DNA from: Melampsora larici-populina 98AG31
Taxonomy: Eukaryota > Basidiomycota > Pucciniomycetes > Pucciniales > Melampsoraceae
Assembly: GCF_000204055.1 (NCBI RefSeq)
Contig: NW_006768787.1
Coordinates: 736,309 to 800,308 of the forward strand
Direction of reading: 5' to 3'
Length of the DNA: 64,000 nt
This document shows, piece after piece, positions 1 through 11,764 of the stretch (its first letter is position 1; each line of letters opens with the position of its first letter). Position numbers and translations under genes: made by a program. The notes below the pieces were generated by a model. It did no database searches, was not told the origin of the DNA, and saw nothing but the letters and a program-made list of their open reading frames with translations.

Positions 1-134
1 TACCCCTTAACGAACAAAAGAGAACCAGTGCTGATATCTTCATATAAGAACAGAAACAAATAGAACTTGGTAGGCTAAATATTGCTTTCTATCTTTGTCT
101 GTGCTGTTAGTCCTGATTATCACGTTTCAATCAG

Positions 135-578
135 TGCGAACATTGGATGAACAACTTTCTCGTGTTGAAAGTTCACTCAAAATTGTCAAGGAGAAAGTCG
201 GCACAAATGCCCTTCAAGAGTTACAACAAGACCAAACAAAGAGTGTGTGTTTTTCATTGTAATCGACCAACCAAATCCCCCAGTTGACGCTCAAATTTAA
301 ATATATTTGCAGGTCTAATTGAAAAACACTCAAGCAATCTGGAGACCACAAAGAAAGATATCCACGCACTGCGAACGATGGTTGAAAGTTTGGATTCCAA
401 AACCAAAAACTTACAACGAGACCTGGACAAAGCTCACTCAACAATCCAAGGTTTTGAGCAGATCCTACGTAGACTCTTAGGTGGTACTGATGATAGTGAT
501 CTTGATGAGGAATATGAGGAGAATGAGAATGAGATTGAAGAAAACGAGTCTTCTTCCAGCAACAATAGTGATGCCTAG
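135..578 (+). CDS. C-terminal part of a coiled-coil acidic-tail protein (5' truncated by window edge)
   Basis: Two exons join in frame: 135-242 and 313-578, with an intron of the GTGTGT...TTTGCAG type between them; a further acceptor (ATCAG) lies just before 135, so more exons lie upstream outside the window. The peptide is heptad-rich (LDEQLSRVESSLKIV, then LIEKHSSNLETTKKDI) and ends in a strongly acidic Glu/Asp/Ser/Asn tail before TAG. This looks like a coiled-coil followed by a disordered acidic tail. I do not recognise the family. Similar helical coiled-coil architecture recurs in the cargo genes at 28.7-34.8 kb, but no direct sequence match was seen. Confidence 0.55.
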
Positions 579-1207
579 GAACACAAACATTTTTATTAGG
601 CACAAGTTACTTTAGACATTTATACAATATATAGTTTGCCTTGACTCTCTTGTGTGTGTTTTCTTTTGTGTGCACCCTTTTTGAAACTTTCTACGCTCAA
701 TGAAAGATCCATCTTACCCCATCATGAAAAGTATACAGTGTACACTTCAAATTGGGGAGGCTAGCAGTCATATATGTTTGAGGCCCAACCCCAGAGTGCT
801 TTCAAACATGTTATTTACGGGCGGATCACAAACAACCCCCTCAATGTCGGTATGTTCTCAGCATTTGTACTTATTGCATTTGGTGTTGCTCAAAGAATGA
901 GCGGTGAGTGGGGCATATCACCGCTTCTCCTTTAATTATCATGCTTTACCTAAATGCAAGTCTATACTATATACATTTGTAAAAAAATCTATCTCCAGTC
1001 GGAGATGAGTACACCTGCAGAAGCATTTCAATTCAAGATTTTTGAACAAAGGCTTTTTGTTCCACGGTTGATCTGTCTTCTCCTAAGATCAATTAGAGCT
1101 TTAATGTTGTGTCAACCTTCTCTCATGACTTTGAAATCCACCCATTCGAACCCATCTCATACTTTTACCCTTCCTCAGATATTAGATTCTTACCATCTTG
1201 AAAAATC
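579..1207. other. gene-free stretch
   Basis: AT-rich spacer with short open frames that lack coding character. It should contain the 3' flank of the upstream gene and the promoter of the gene starting at 1208. No element termini or repeats seen. Confidence 0.5.
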
Positions 1208-2058
1208 ATGTCTTCCAACGAGTTCAGATCCTACGTTTTCCTACCTGAATATATCCTTGAATACGTTGTTGGTGAAAATAACCCTAGAATCGATCCCGAC
1301 CTCTTCATAACTAAAGCTACTCCCTCACAGATTGTGGAGGTGATCTTAGCATTTCATCCTCATCTCCAATTTACTGAAAACGCTTGCAACAATCATGAGC
1401 TCCTCTTGAAAGTTTTCATCGAAATGATTGCTCCATGTTTATCTAGATTAGTCACCTCTTTCAACCACAATCAAAACTATGTTCAAGCCTTATGTCGAGC
1501 TCCCATCTACATCCCTGCGGAATCTACCAGAGTGATCAACTCTAGTGTGGATCTTGACACCAAACGAATTGGGGACTTCAACCTATGGGGTCTCACGAAC
1601 TTCAAGAACGGGAAATATCGACTTGCATCCAAACAATTGAATGCGTACTTCCTCAATACTTATAAGTATCTGAACAAAGAAGAGCTTGATGAACTCAAGT
1701 CTAGCGAAACCAATGCCATCAAGGCTCTCCATGAGACTTTACACCACCTTCAAGATTCCCACGTGTCTATCAAAAGTATTCAGCTTCGGTTATGTCAGCC
1801 CAAACTCTCACGAACCAAACGTGAGGACCTTGAGGAGCAGTTGAAATGTGCCAAGGCCTCATCGAGATCTCGTCAGGATATGTTCAATATGGGTGTACAA
1901 GATATTGGATTTGTTACCGCGTTTCTCAAGCATCATAGGTCAGTTTTTCATTCAAAGAATCGTAAGATCATTTACAGTTCACTCATCATTGGTTATATAA
2001 CACTTAACTTTTTAGGGACATCCTCGACAAACATCAACTATCTCATTCAGCTAATTAG
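1208..2058 (+). CDS. helical protein of unknown function, about 257 aa
   Basis: ATG at 1208 opens a long exon to 1938. A GTCAGT donor and a TTTTTAG acceptor remove 1939-2015, and the reading frame ends at TAG 2056-2058. The protein is predominantly helical. A Lys/Glu-rich segment in the second half (roughly residues 150-235, around KEELDELKSSETNAI) looks like a coiled coil. The same layout, a globular helical part then a Leu/Glu-rich coil, is seen in the gene at 47.6-48.6 kb inside the giant element, so the two may be distant relatives. No catalytic motif was seen and the function is unknown. Confidence 0.6.
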
Positions 2059-2701
2059 CCATATCCAATGTCATAATATCAAAACTACATTTTGATCAAT
2101 AGTACTTTTGGCAAGGGGAATTCTTGCGGAAAAGTTATTTTTTGGTAGTGTTTCATCTGTGTTCTTAGTTCCAAACTTGTCGTGATATATTGTAATTGAT
2201 AGAATGGTAACTTACAATGGGATCTATGAAGCAATAGGAATTTAGTTTGACAATGCGAGTATAAAAGGATGTATCCAATGATTTGTCATGACTTGTATAC
2301 TGATTGATCAATTGAGAGTTGATCTTGCTTTGATTTGACTCATCAATTATAACTGGTAGCAATGTGCTTGGTGATATACAGACCTATCGGAAGCTCATGA
2401 TAGGCAGCCGCCAAATCATCACAAAAGCAAACCTTTCCAGTGTTTCCTAGGTCCCCATAACCATGTACATTTTCACCCAAGTATTGAAAGGGTTTTCAAG
2501 AGTAGAATTGCATTGCCAACAATGATCAATATCAACTAATTCAGTGATGAGTTGATGATGTTCGCCAGCTTGCCATTCACAGGTTATTTTATGATCTGAA
2601 ACACAGAATCATATATACATCATAAATATGATGGTTTATAATTTTTCTTAATCCCTCCTTCTTATATATCATTAATTGTGTGCACCTTTTTTTGTCTGGT
2701 C
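2059..2701. other. gene-free stretch
   Basis: AT-rich spacer; only short unsupported frames on either strand. It precedes the first ATG with coding character at 2702. Confidence 0.5.
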
Positions 2702-5524
2702 ATGCCCCCGAAACGTACACGTCGACCGAAAAATCCTCATATAGCCCCAGTTCTTAGTAGCCATGAACTCCCGGATCGGCGCCGTGAACTTCATGACAGT
2801 CATCAGATTGGAACCAATAGTACAACAAAACTTAGGTGTAGAAAAAGAGAATCAGATTCGGAACCTGGTATGTTTCATGTATTAAAGTCCGATCCCCTTT
2901 TGCATTTTGGGTGACTTTTCATCTCATTACGATCTGTGTAGATGACAGAAGGGATGCTCTGGAGAAAATTGGAGTATCCCTCGGTACAAAAAGTACTTGC
3001 AAACATTTACTTAACCTCCTCGACAAGCGGATTCGAAGAAAAACACCACGTCTTTCAACCCAGTCCCAGCCAGTTCCATCTAAGCAGGATCTACAAACTC
3101 CAACCACTGCAGTGTTAAACCCGGGGAATCAGTTAGATACAACTTCAATCCTCTTGCCCTTGGATCAGGATATCGAAGACAATCAATTCGACAACACTCA
3201 GCTTACACTGCCTAGTCGCCTAACATCAACCTCTTCACCTTCAAACGAGATTCAACATCACGAAAAGTCTAAATCCAAGTCAGCTTCGAGTCCAATCCGG
3301 AAACCAGAAGATGAGCTTACCAAGGATCAAGACAATAGGACAGGCAATGTTGACTACAATCAATTCGACAACACTCAGCTCGTCAATATGTTGAAAATGG
3401 TCGGACTAGACACCAGCGGACTCGCCAGGAGTGAACTTTTGGACAATTGCCGTACATACAATGGTCTAAGTAAGGTCCACTGAGTCCGACTATAGTAGCC
3501 TAGCCGGGATCCAAACTGATGAACAAATGCTTTATACCAATTCAGTAATCCTTCCTTGAGACCTTATGAAAGACTCTCCTCACAGTACGAAAGACTCAAG
3601 ATTGGAGAATTCGCAGGAAAGGCACAAATCTCGACGTATCCAAGATCGTCAGTTTCAAAACTTATCCACTTCGAGATTCCAAAACTCACAATCAACTTTC
3701 CCTGCCCTTCTTTTCACGGACATCAAATGACCATTGAAGAAGTTCCTATAACCCCAACCACAAGCACTAGTATACCCGGAGCCGGCTCTTCGGCCTCAGT
3801 GCTTCCTAGCCTAGAGCATAAGCGATTCCTATACCCTTGACCGCGTCCTACTTTCCTCACATCAAATTCTTCAGCTTCAATGGCCACTTGACATAAAGGA
3901 AAATCAAAAGCAAAGTCAACCACGAATTCGGGTTCTGATTGGGAACCAGGAGATGAACCTACCAATGAATCTGACGACGAGATGTGTGATGACAGGGATG
4001 AACATACCGACCCTTTTGCTTCTACAGAAACCAGCAAACCAAGTACTTCACCTTCTAGACTGTGCCCTCCCGAGACCCCGCGTGACAGGTGAATGTCCCA
4101 AACAGAATCTCTCCAAACCCTGCACCTCAAGCTGACCAGATAATTCTCAATCTCATCTTTCTCAGCAAAACCATAGACATCAGCACACTTCACATCCTTC
4201 TCATGGGAAGCAACAAGAAGGTAGAATCTCTAGAAAGCAAAGTGAAAGCTTTGACTCAAGTAGTACATAAAATGGCTCGAGAGCCGATTGATAATCCTTC
4301 TCCTCAATCAAAAAGACGCGGCGGCCGTATTGGAGTGAGTCATTCAATAAAAATATACCCATACATACAATCAATATCTAATGGTATCAGAATCCACTTG
4401 TGTAGGATCGTATTAGGTTTCATGTTGATACTCTCATTGGGGTCAAGGACGGTTCCGATCTTCCACCACCAGACAATCCAGGTGAGGAGGGTATGTCTGA
4501 TACAGAACTTACACCCACCAATGATCAAAACGAACCTCTTGATCCTTGCTTCCCATACAAAAATGGACCTGGACACAAGGACGCAACTCCTCAAAAACTC
4601 AAAATCATGAAAAATATGTTAGCATCCGCGGGTCTTTCCAAATTCCGTCCAGATTTTTCAAAGTCAGCATCAGCGCCAGAATAAAAATGGGCTTGGAGTG
4701 TTTGCTTGAAGATATTTCACAAGCTAGTGGAGTGCGGCGAGTACAACAGAGTGACTGTGGGCGGAAAGGATGACACCTTCACAAAAAAGTGTCTTGACAC
4801 ACACAGTCAATCACTATCTAAGCGGTAAGTCAATAATATCAATATTTTGTGATGTTCTAAACTGAAAAGCGTTTTGTATATGCTACTTTACCATGAATTG
4901 TTCATTTGAATAGGTACCGCTTGCAATCATGGGATCCAGAACGATTGGAGAAATCGCGAAGCAGAGTCCGACAAGTTGCCAGACTTCAGCATGTGAGTCT
5001 TCTTACTTAATTCTTGATTTGAATAACTGAGCGTGAAATCTTTCTATTTGCTTGAAATCCAGTTAAAGAAAAGGAGAGATAAAGCAATATTTTCAAAACC
5101 CACACAGCTTTTGAAGCTTTCAGCAATACTTGAAAACACCTGCAGTGGTGATGAAACTGACAATGAAGCTGGTACTGAGGGTCACTCTGATGGGCTTATG
5201 CCATGTTGTGTCCGCACTCTGGAATGGCGTAGCGAAAGGTTGAGACAGGTTTGTATACTCTTGGACGGATATGTTGAGAGAAGCAATGCGAGTATCCCAA
5301 AGTTGGTCAGGAAAAAAACTGGTCGCCCGCCTCGACCTTGACTTCGCCAAGAAAACGCACCTCTCAGTAAGATACCGGCAGCTCCTGGACTCCCTGTTGA
5401 CTGCTACTCTTCTGTATGGATCAAAAAGATTCAACAAGAAGAGCCACTGGTGTATAATCAACTTGAGGTTGACCCGGTACCAGCTAACCTAGAGCAAATG
5501 ATTTTGGTATTGGAGGGGATTTAA
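2702..5524 (+). pseudogene. multi-exon rust-lineage gene with SAP-like segment and C-terminal GLPxDCY module; interrupted
   Basis: The start MPPKRTRRPKNPH is basic and NLS-like. An intron (donor GTATGT near 2869, acceptor TGTGTAG at 2941) leads to a second exon ending in a SAP-like helix pair near residues 195-225 (LVNMLKMVGLDTSGLARSEL). An acidic linker follows (about 3940-4080), then a block starting DPCFPYKNGPGHK at 4540, and further exons with introns near 4825 and 4995. The last part contains GLPVDCYSSVWIKK and ends at TAA 5522. The order acidic linker, PFFPYxxGPGHK-like block, GLPVDCYS tail matches my memory of an expanded hypothetical family in Melampsora-type rusts. An in-frame TGA (5339-5341) lies in an otherwise continuous last exon, and frames between 3.5 and 4.5 kb do not join cleanly, so it is probably decayed. 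A GLPxDCY tail also ends the cargo coiled-coil gene at 28.7-32.3 kb. Confidence 0.6.
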
Positions 5525-6478
5525 CTCATCAGGGAAAGAATGGATGTGATTGCTACTTTTTCACCTGGAAGGTTGTTTTTATCTTTCATATACTTCCTCC
5601 CCATTGTATTTTACTTCATTTGTGTGCTGGGCACTCATCATTTGAAATTGAAGCACCTTTGTATTTTCCAAATCAGCCCACAATCTCTTTAATACATTAA
5701 CACAAAGATTGAGAAATAGCATCAAAAATAAATGCATATTACAGCTGTTCTATGTACAAAGTACGCTAATGTCATTGTGTATAGTGGGGCTTTTCCTGCC
5801 TCTGTAGTGTTTTCTTAACATGATTGCAGCCATGTGGAGGACTTAAAGCATGTAAACTGATACAGTGACCTACCATTTGAGTGGTACCCACAGTGTCCTG
5901 ATCTGTATTGTACACCGGGATTGTATTTCAGATGTGGTTTTTTTGCAATCCTGGCAGTTTAGAAAACTCCACTGGGTTTTCTATAAAAAAATAGTTTTCT
6001 AAACCGCGCGGTATATTTGTGTTTTGGTGTAGTGTATTACTTGACCGTCATCCAAATCAACTTGATCCAATCAAAGCCCTCCATGACTTGCTAGACTCCA
6101 CGGACGGGCATCCGGATGACCCTCTGTTTTGCGGCATCACTTTGCACACACCAATTTGCTGTGCTACAGTCATGGCCCTTCTGAAGAAGTACCAGACCTC
6201 CTCTAGCACCTCCGGCATAATATCCTCGGATACAAGTATCCAAGTTAACAGCGGGTATGTGTGTCCGAGGAATCATCGGATAATTGTGTATCAAGGTAAA
6301 TGTCCAATGTAACATTGGACAGATATGTGCGAGGATATCTTGGGCATTTTGGTACTGAGGAAATCATTGCTCCGAGTCAAACTTGGCTGCACACAATTGA
6401 TGATATATACCATCGGACAAATGTTGTCTGAGTTAATATCGTGGATTAACATCAGAAAGTCCTTTCCGAGTTTAATAC
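5525..6478. other. gene-free stretch left of the inverted-repeat arm
   Basis: No convincing gene. From about 6200 to 6480 short motifs of the type TCCGAGGA and its complement recur. The visible inverted-repeat match to the right end of the window starts at 6479 only because the window ends at 64000, so the true end of that outer element probably lies within this stretch. Confidence 0.4.
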
Positions 6479-6899
6479 GGCAAGACTTACCCCAGTTACA
6501 ATATAGGCGGACCGTATAGCCTGATGAATTTATATCATCGGTGGGTCTTGTCCGAGTTTAATAAACCTCGGTCAGATTAGTTCGAGGAGATATCAAGTGG
6601 GAAGAATCCAAGGGTAAGGAAAACCTCGGACCTGGCTGACCAAGGTTTCCTCGTAAATTGTGTAATTGAAAATTGAAGCCAAAAATTCAAAGCTTAAGCT
6701 TAAAACTCGTAAATTCATACTTGAAAATCAAGGCCCAAAAATTAAATCTTAAAAATAAAAAGCCCGATACTAAAGGTCAGAAACAGAAATACAAGACCTA
6801 AAAGTCAGAAATTACACATTACAAACCAAAACATAAAAATTAAAAACTAAAGCTTTAAGGTTGGGAATTAAAGATTAAAAAATAAAAACTTACATATGT

Positions 6900-7490
6900 G
6901 TATGTCTTAGACTTGAACTTCTTCGACCTCGACCTGCACTTCGACCTGCACCTACACCTTGACTTCGACCTCCAATCCAAACTATCCAACTTTGACCTGC
7001 ACTTCCACATCCACCTTGACTTCGACTTCAACCTGCACTTCGACTTCGACCTTCAATCCGACTTTGACCTGCACCTCGAATTCAACCTCCACCTTGACTT
7101 AGACCTTCACAAGTCAAAAATTAGAAACATCACAAAACAAAACACAACAATCAAAACTAAAACTTTGAGCTTAGGAATGAAAGATTAAAAATTGAAAACT
7201 TATGTACACAGATATCTGACTTGGATCTTGACTTCAACCTGCACTTCAACCTACTTCATATTTGACCTCAACCTCAACTTCCTTCAATCCGACTCCGACC
7301 TGCACCTCAAATTCGACCTCGACTTTGACCATGTTTGACGTACACCTTGAATTTGACTTTGACCATGACCTGCATTTTGACCTACACCTCGCCTTTGACC
7401 ACAACCTGCAGTTTGACCTACACCTCCACTTTGACTTCGATCTCCGATCTGACTTCAACCTTCACTTTGTCCTTCACTCCGCTTTTGAAC
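6900..7490. repeat. degenerate hexamer satellite (GACCTN-CACTTY type)
   Basis: Imperfect 6-bp units such as TTCGACCTGCACTTCGACC recur for about 0.5 kb with one unique interruption near 7110-7240. Because the unit is a multiple of three, one frame reads as alternating Phe/Leu/His and Asp and the other strand as Val/Glu/Lys. These open frames are artefacts of the repeat. The inverted copy is at 63285-63595. Confidence 0.85.
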
Positions 7491-7580
7491 CCCACTTAAA
7501 AATTGAGAAATTGAAAATATCAAAATCAAAAATCAAAATTACAAAATTGAAAATTGAAAGTTGATTGAATTTTAAATTTA

Positions 7581-8922
7581 GGACGACACTATTTGGCAAC
7601 CGCTTTTTTAAACCCGACGCCCGGTCGGGTTTTGGTACTTATCCGTGCTTCCCTCGCACAACCCGGACCTGACTCAGCCAAATTTGACCGCAGCCGCAGC
7701 AATTCCGGGCATCAAACAACTTTGCAGTATAAATTTTGGAAATACAGTCAAACCTGTGCAAATGCATAATTTGGGTGGACGAGTTTTTCTATGCAATTTG
7801 ACCATTCATTCATTTGCACAGGTTTTCTGTTAATGCATAACTTTATCCATTATGGTCATAGTGCATAAAAATATGCATTATGACCACGCTCAACAAAACC
7901 AAAAAAGTTATCTGTATGTATTGGGTCTTTCAAAGGAGGCAACGAGTGTGGCGTGTATTGTAGATGTGTACAATGATCCTTAAAAATCGAGTTCAGGAAG
8001 TTCTATGAGATGTACAAATGTACAGCTTGCTCATTTGACAAATTTTTGTCTTCCAGATTGCAGGAAGCCCCAGGGCTTTATGCATTATGACCACCAACAT
8101 ATGGATATTTCTGCCAAAAGGCTATTCAGTATTATATTATGCATTAATCTGAATTTTGGCCCGCACCAGCTTGGTGGAACCCAAGCCTTATGCAAAATGG
8201 CCAATTATGCATCTGCACAGGTATGCATTTGCACAGGTTTGACTGTAGATTGCTTCATCATGGGAAAGCGGGCTATCACACCACCTCCAATCACATATTC
8301 AACCGGGCTACATCTTCAACCTGCTCATTGCTCGTGCTTCAACCCTCTCTTAACGCTTCTGTCAATGTCCTGTTGATGAACTAACTGACAATAAAAGGTC
8401 CCATTCGAAAGGTGACCATCCGATTCCAATGAGTTGCCTAAAGATGGTAAGTCTCCATTCTCTCGATTCGCTCTAGTTTCTCGTACTTCTCTTTCTTTCT
8501 GCCTTGTTCTATCTTTCTTCCTCTCACAACACAAGTGCTGACAAGTTTGCTTTACCTATGTTACATCTACAGCAGCCAAGTGTCTTTATTTGCCTCACCT
8601 CCAATAATCCAACCCTCTTTGTTTATTTTATCTTTTGTCTCTATCTACTTGTTTTGCCTGTTTTGTTTTTTGTTTTTGAAATCAAATCAAGAAAACGATC
8701 GATCTGAGTATTTGATAAAGTGATCTCATCTTGAGAGTCAGTCGAGGAGCAAGGGAGTCACTAATTAATAATTGTCTACATTTGACTTTTGTGAGCAAGA
8801 AAATGAGCCGACTCAATTCCAATTTGAACCGGGCTATGAATTCATTTGATAGGGCGATGAATAACAACTATCCAAACTCAGGGCGTCGGGTCAAAAAATG
8901 CGGTTGCCAAATAGTGTTGTCC
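7581..8922. mobile_element. non-autonomous hAT-like DNA transposon, 1342 bp
   Basis: Terminal inverted repeats of about 40 bp begin GGACGACACTATTTGGCAAC at 7581 and are mirrored at 8880-8922 (a few mismatches). The flanking sequence TAAATTTA is present at 7573-7580 and 8923-8930 and occurs once at 63193-63200 in the uninterrupted right arm. This gives an 8-bp target duplication and a genuine empty site. An 8-bp duplication is characteristic of hAT elements, but no transposase is encoded and the ends do not show the common CAG start, so the superfamily call is inference. It contains a nested MITE. Confidence 0.8.
7745..8245. mobile_element. pogo/Tc1-like MITE nested in the hAT-like element, 501 bp
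   Basis: Perfect 24-bp terminal inverted repeats start CAGTCAAACCTGTGCAAATG at 7745 and end at 8245, flanked by TA on both sides (7743-7744 and 8246-8247). CAGT-type ends with a TA duplication are typical of the pogo/Fot1 branch of Tc1/mariner. No transposase is encoded. Further partial copies of the GCATTTGCACAGG motif occur inside. Confidence 0.85.
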
Positions 8923-9257
8923 TAAATTTAAACCTGGAATTATAATCTGTATTTTTCCAATTCACTTTTTTTTCAATTCCCAATCTTTTAATTTTGTTCG
9001 ACCACATTTGATCTGATCAAGATTTGCCCATTCAAACCCAACAGAAAAGAAGATAACTACAAATCAAACTTCATACTCAGCTTCACCTTCTACTTCTTCA
9101 CAATTACCTTCAAGTTCAAGTTCAATTTCAGGTTGAGTGCTTTTTGACTTTTTCAAAAAGAATCATTCATCAAACATCAAACTAATGTTAACTGCTCTCT
9201 ATGTTGTAAATTTGAAATCAGATCTATGGATTGAAGAACCTTGGGCTTGAACTTGGG

Positions 9258-9368
9258 CTGGCACTTTGACTGGATTCGGACTTGGACTTTGACCTGGACT
9301 TCCACTTCAAATTCGACTTTGACCTGGACTTCCACTTTGACTTCAAATTGGACTTCCACTCTGACTGA
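9258..9368. repeat. second hexamer satellite block
   Basis: Units like TGGACTTCCACTTCAAATTC repeat over about 110 bp. The inverted counterpart is at 62770-62860 in the right arm. Confidence 0.75.
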
Positions 9369-9712
9369 TATCATAATCAAGAAGCCTATAGTTTTCAAAT
9401 TGATGGGTTCTGGCTTTACGAAATGGTCAAGACGGCGAAAACAAAGGTTTAGGTATTATCATTGGGCATGTAGTCTCTCAGGATGCAAAAGGTAGTGTAC
9501 GTAAAGCTTTGACTCAGTTCTTATTCTTTTCATCAAGTGAGAATTTCAACTTATGGTTTCAAATCTAGAACACAACCAACCTATCAGTGATACAATCATC
9601 GCAGGTGAGCACTAACCTGAATGCGCCAGTTTCCCTATCCGAAATACTGTCTCATTTTGTTTTTTGAAAACAGACCCATCATCATCGTCTCAAAGATGTC
9701 ACTCGCTAAAAT

Positions 9713-11284
9713 TGTCCCCATATCATGCTTGACGCTGGGCACATTGCGGTTTTGACCAATTGCTCTAGCTGGTCAATCCTACATATATCATTGTAAAGTT
9801 GGGAGGATGTGTCAATGGGTGAATGTAAACCACCTTCTATCTTGTTAGCTGGTGAGCTCTCCTTTTATTCCTCCTAGCGCTCAATCTCCTACTGATTGCC
9901 ATTGATTGATACCCAAATCACAGTTGGACCCTTGGGACAAGTCTTTTTGCACAAGTCCAAAGGTAATGTCATTGATCTTCGAGGGGTTGAACTCATCAAC
10001 GTGTGTTTCTTGCTTGCTTTCCCTTACACACCAAACCCTCTTAATTCAAATTCTATCATTTCCAGGACTCAGCATTCAAACTGTCACTCAGTTCGTGTTC
10101 GTACAGAACACACCGAGTTCGTCAACTTACTCGTTTGATCTTATCGTCAATGCACCAATGGGAAGCTACCATCTATTATCGGTCTTCCTAATGATGAAAA
10201 GTCTGTCCCAATTCAATTCATTCATAGGTCAAAGCATTATATGTACTGATGCTGACCTCACCGTTCTTTATCTAGCTATTCCCACCTACGCTACCCATTC
10301 ATCTGCCTTTCCATCCAGTCCTTCTCATGCTCCAGTCATCCGCGGCGGAGGTCATCCATTGCCATCATCTACCTCATCAGTGACTCGATCTCAGCCTAGG
10401 TCTCGCAAGCCCGTCCTGTCAGGTCAAATCTCAGAGACAAATTCAATTGCTAGCTCGATCAAGCCTTTTGGTATGCCCACCTTCTTGTATCTTCATACTC
10501 ATCTGAATTATCCTTCAAATTTGGTTTGACTGTCCATGTTTCATGACTCAACTAAAACTCATGTCGATGTTTTCCAAAGATGGAACGACATCAGGCTTGA
10601 CTCATCATGCCCCCAAAATCGTCGCCCATCTCGAACCGTCTGTGATTGTACCGCCTATAGTTGAACTCTTGGTTGCTGCACTCGAGGGACTTTTGGAAGG
10701 AAGTTTTGGTACATCTGGATCTTAAGTGAAACCTTTTCACGCATTTACGTCTGGTTTGGAAATCTTTAGACCCATCGTACGACCGAAGATAGATGTTTGA
10801 TCGGAAAACTACTGGAGAACTGGTGGCTCAATCACTTATTTCATTAGGACTTCTTGATATTGGACTGAACCATCAACATGATATTTGTTTACGTTCAGAT
10901 AATGTAAGGGTTTTTTTGTATAAATTGCTTTTTGATATAAATTCAAAGTTTTTCTCTGGAAAACTCTTTGTGAATTTATAGGTCTCAGGTTTAGCTTATA
11001 AACTAACAAGAGATCAGTTGTATCATCACGGTACAATTCTAATCAACTCAAACCAATTGCAACTCAAAGATTTCTTAAACCCAACTCAAATAAGTCTCCT
11101 TCTTTAATATTTTCTATAAACTTGTTGTCTAATCGGAAATCCTGTAGTCCCAAGTTGTTTCTAGAGCCACTGATTCAGTTTGATCACCTGTGACCAACCT
11201 TAGTAGCAGGTTTGGTAATCTGAATCATTTTACTTTTACAAAGTCACCTACTCAGATGTTTTTGGAAACATTATCCTACTCTTG
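9713..11284. other. arm-specific region with degenerate coding fragments
   Basis: Left-arm sequence that has no obvious counterpart at the equivalent place in the right arm. Short fragments with coding flavour and plausible splice sites occur near 9896-10140, 10069-10460 and 10543-10725 on the plus strand (for example TVTQFVFVQNTPSSS), but they do not assemble into a recognisable protein. Homology to the right arm resumes near 11300. Confidence 0.35.
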
Positions 11285-11460
11285 ATCCCAATCTTTCGCC
11301 CATAGTATGTGTTCTGTACGGAATGCAACATGTGCCAAAGTGACAACATGATTTTCAAAAATCAAAATTTCAGAATCCTCGGGTCAGAAACTGGGAAAAC
11401 CAGATTAAACATCAGATTTAACTCAAATACTGGTCAGAATGTACCTGTATTGGGGTGAAA
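11285..11460. repeat. repeat R, left half (continues at 55351)
   Basis: Matches the reverse complement of 58760-58625. The copy is cut exactly at 11460/11461 and resumes at 55351. The full uninterrupted version is on the minus strand at 58290-58760. This repeat is the target into which the Harbinger element inserted. Confidence 0.85.
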
Positions 11461-11478
11461 TAAGAGCGCGTTCACTTA
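11461..11478. repeat. Harbinger left end: TAA duplication plus TIR
   Basis: TAA at 11461-11463, then the 15-bp terminal inverted repeat GAGCGCGTTCACTTA at 11464-11478, matched perfectly at 55333-55347. Confidence 0.9.
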
Positions 11479-11764
11479 GCCCGGTTTCCTAGAAATCACT
11501 TTTTAAGGCACCACTTTTCTACACGTAGAAAAGTGATTTTTGTGAAAAAATATGAAATTTCGTTTCCATGACAGAAAGAGAGAAAGAGGCCGGTAAACAG
11601 TGTTCGTTTTGAGGGTCATTAAGCACATCAAAGATGGTTGGTGGTACAAACAACCACCAACCATCATGTCTGATTCCTCCACTTCCACGAGGTCCTCAAC
11701 TTCCTCTTGAAACCCTTTTGATCATCTCCAATTTGTCCTTCAAGCTGGAAAGGACTTCCTCGCC

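Larger units (their letters stand above)
6479..9712. repeat. left arm of outer long inverted repeat (partner 62428-64000)
   Basis: Read on the opposite strand, 64000 down to 62428 matches 6479-7580 and 8923-9712 nearly continuously, including the TTACCCCAGTTACAATATAGG-type start, the hexamer satellite blocks and the region near 9660-9710. The only large difference is the 1342-bp hAT-like insertion at 7581-8922, absent from the right arm. The match continues to the right edge of the window, so the outer arm is truncated there. Confidence 0.85.

Noticed and set aside
700..1310. Plus-strand short frames before the 1208 gene
   Set aside because: No coding character, and the second overlaps the supported gene in another frame.
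6898..7564. Open frames reading as alternating Asp/Leu/His/Phe, and Val/Glu/Lys on the other strand
   Set aside because: They arise from a degenerate 6-bp satellite, are open on both strands and are mirrored in the right arm; not genes.
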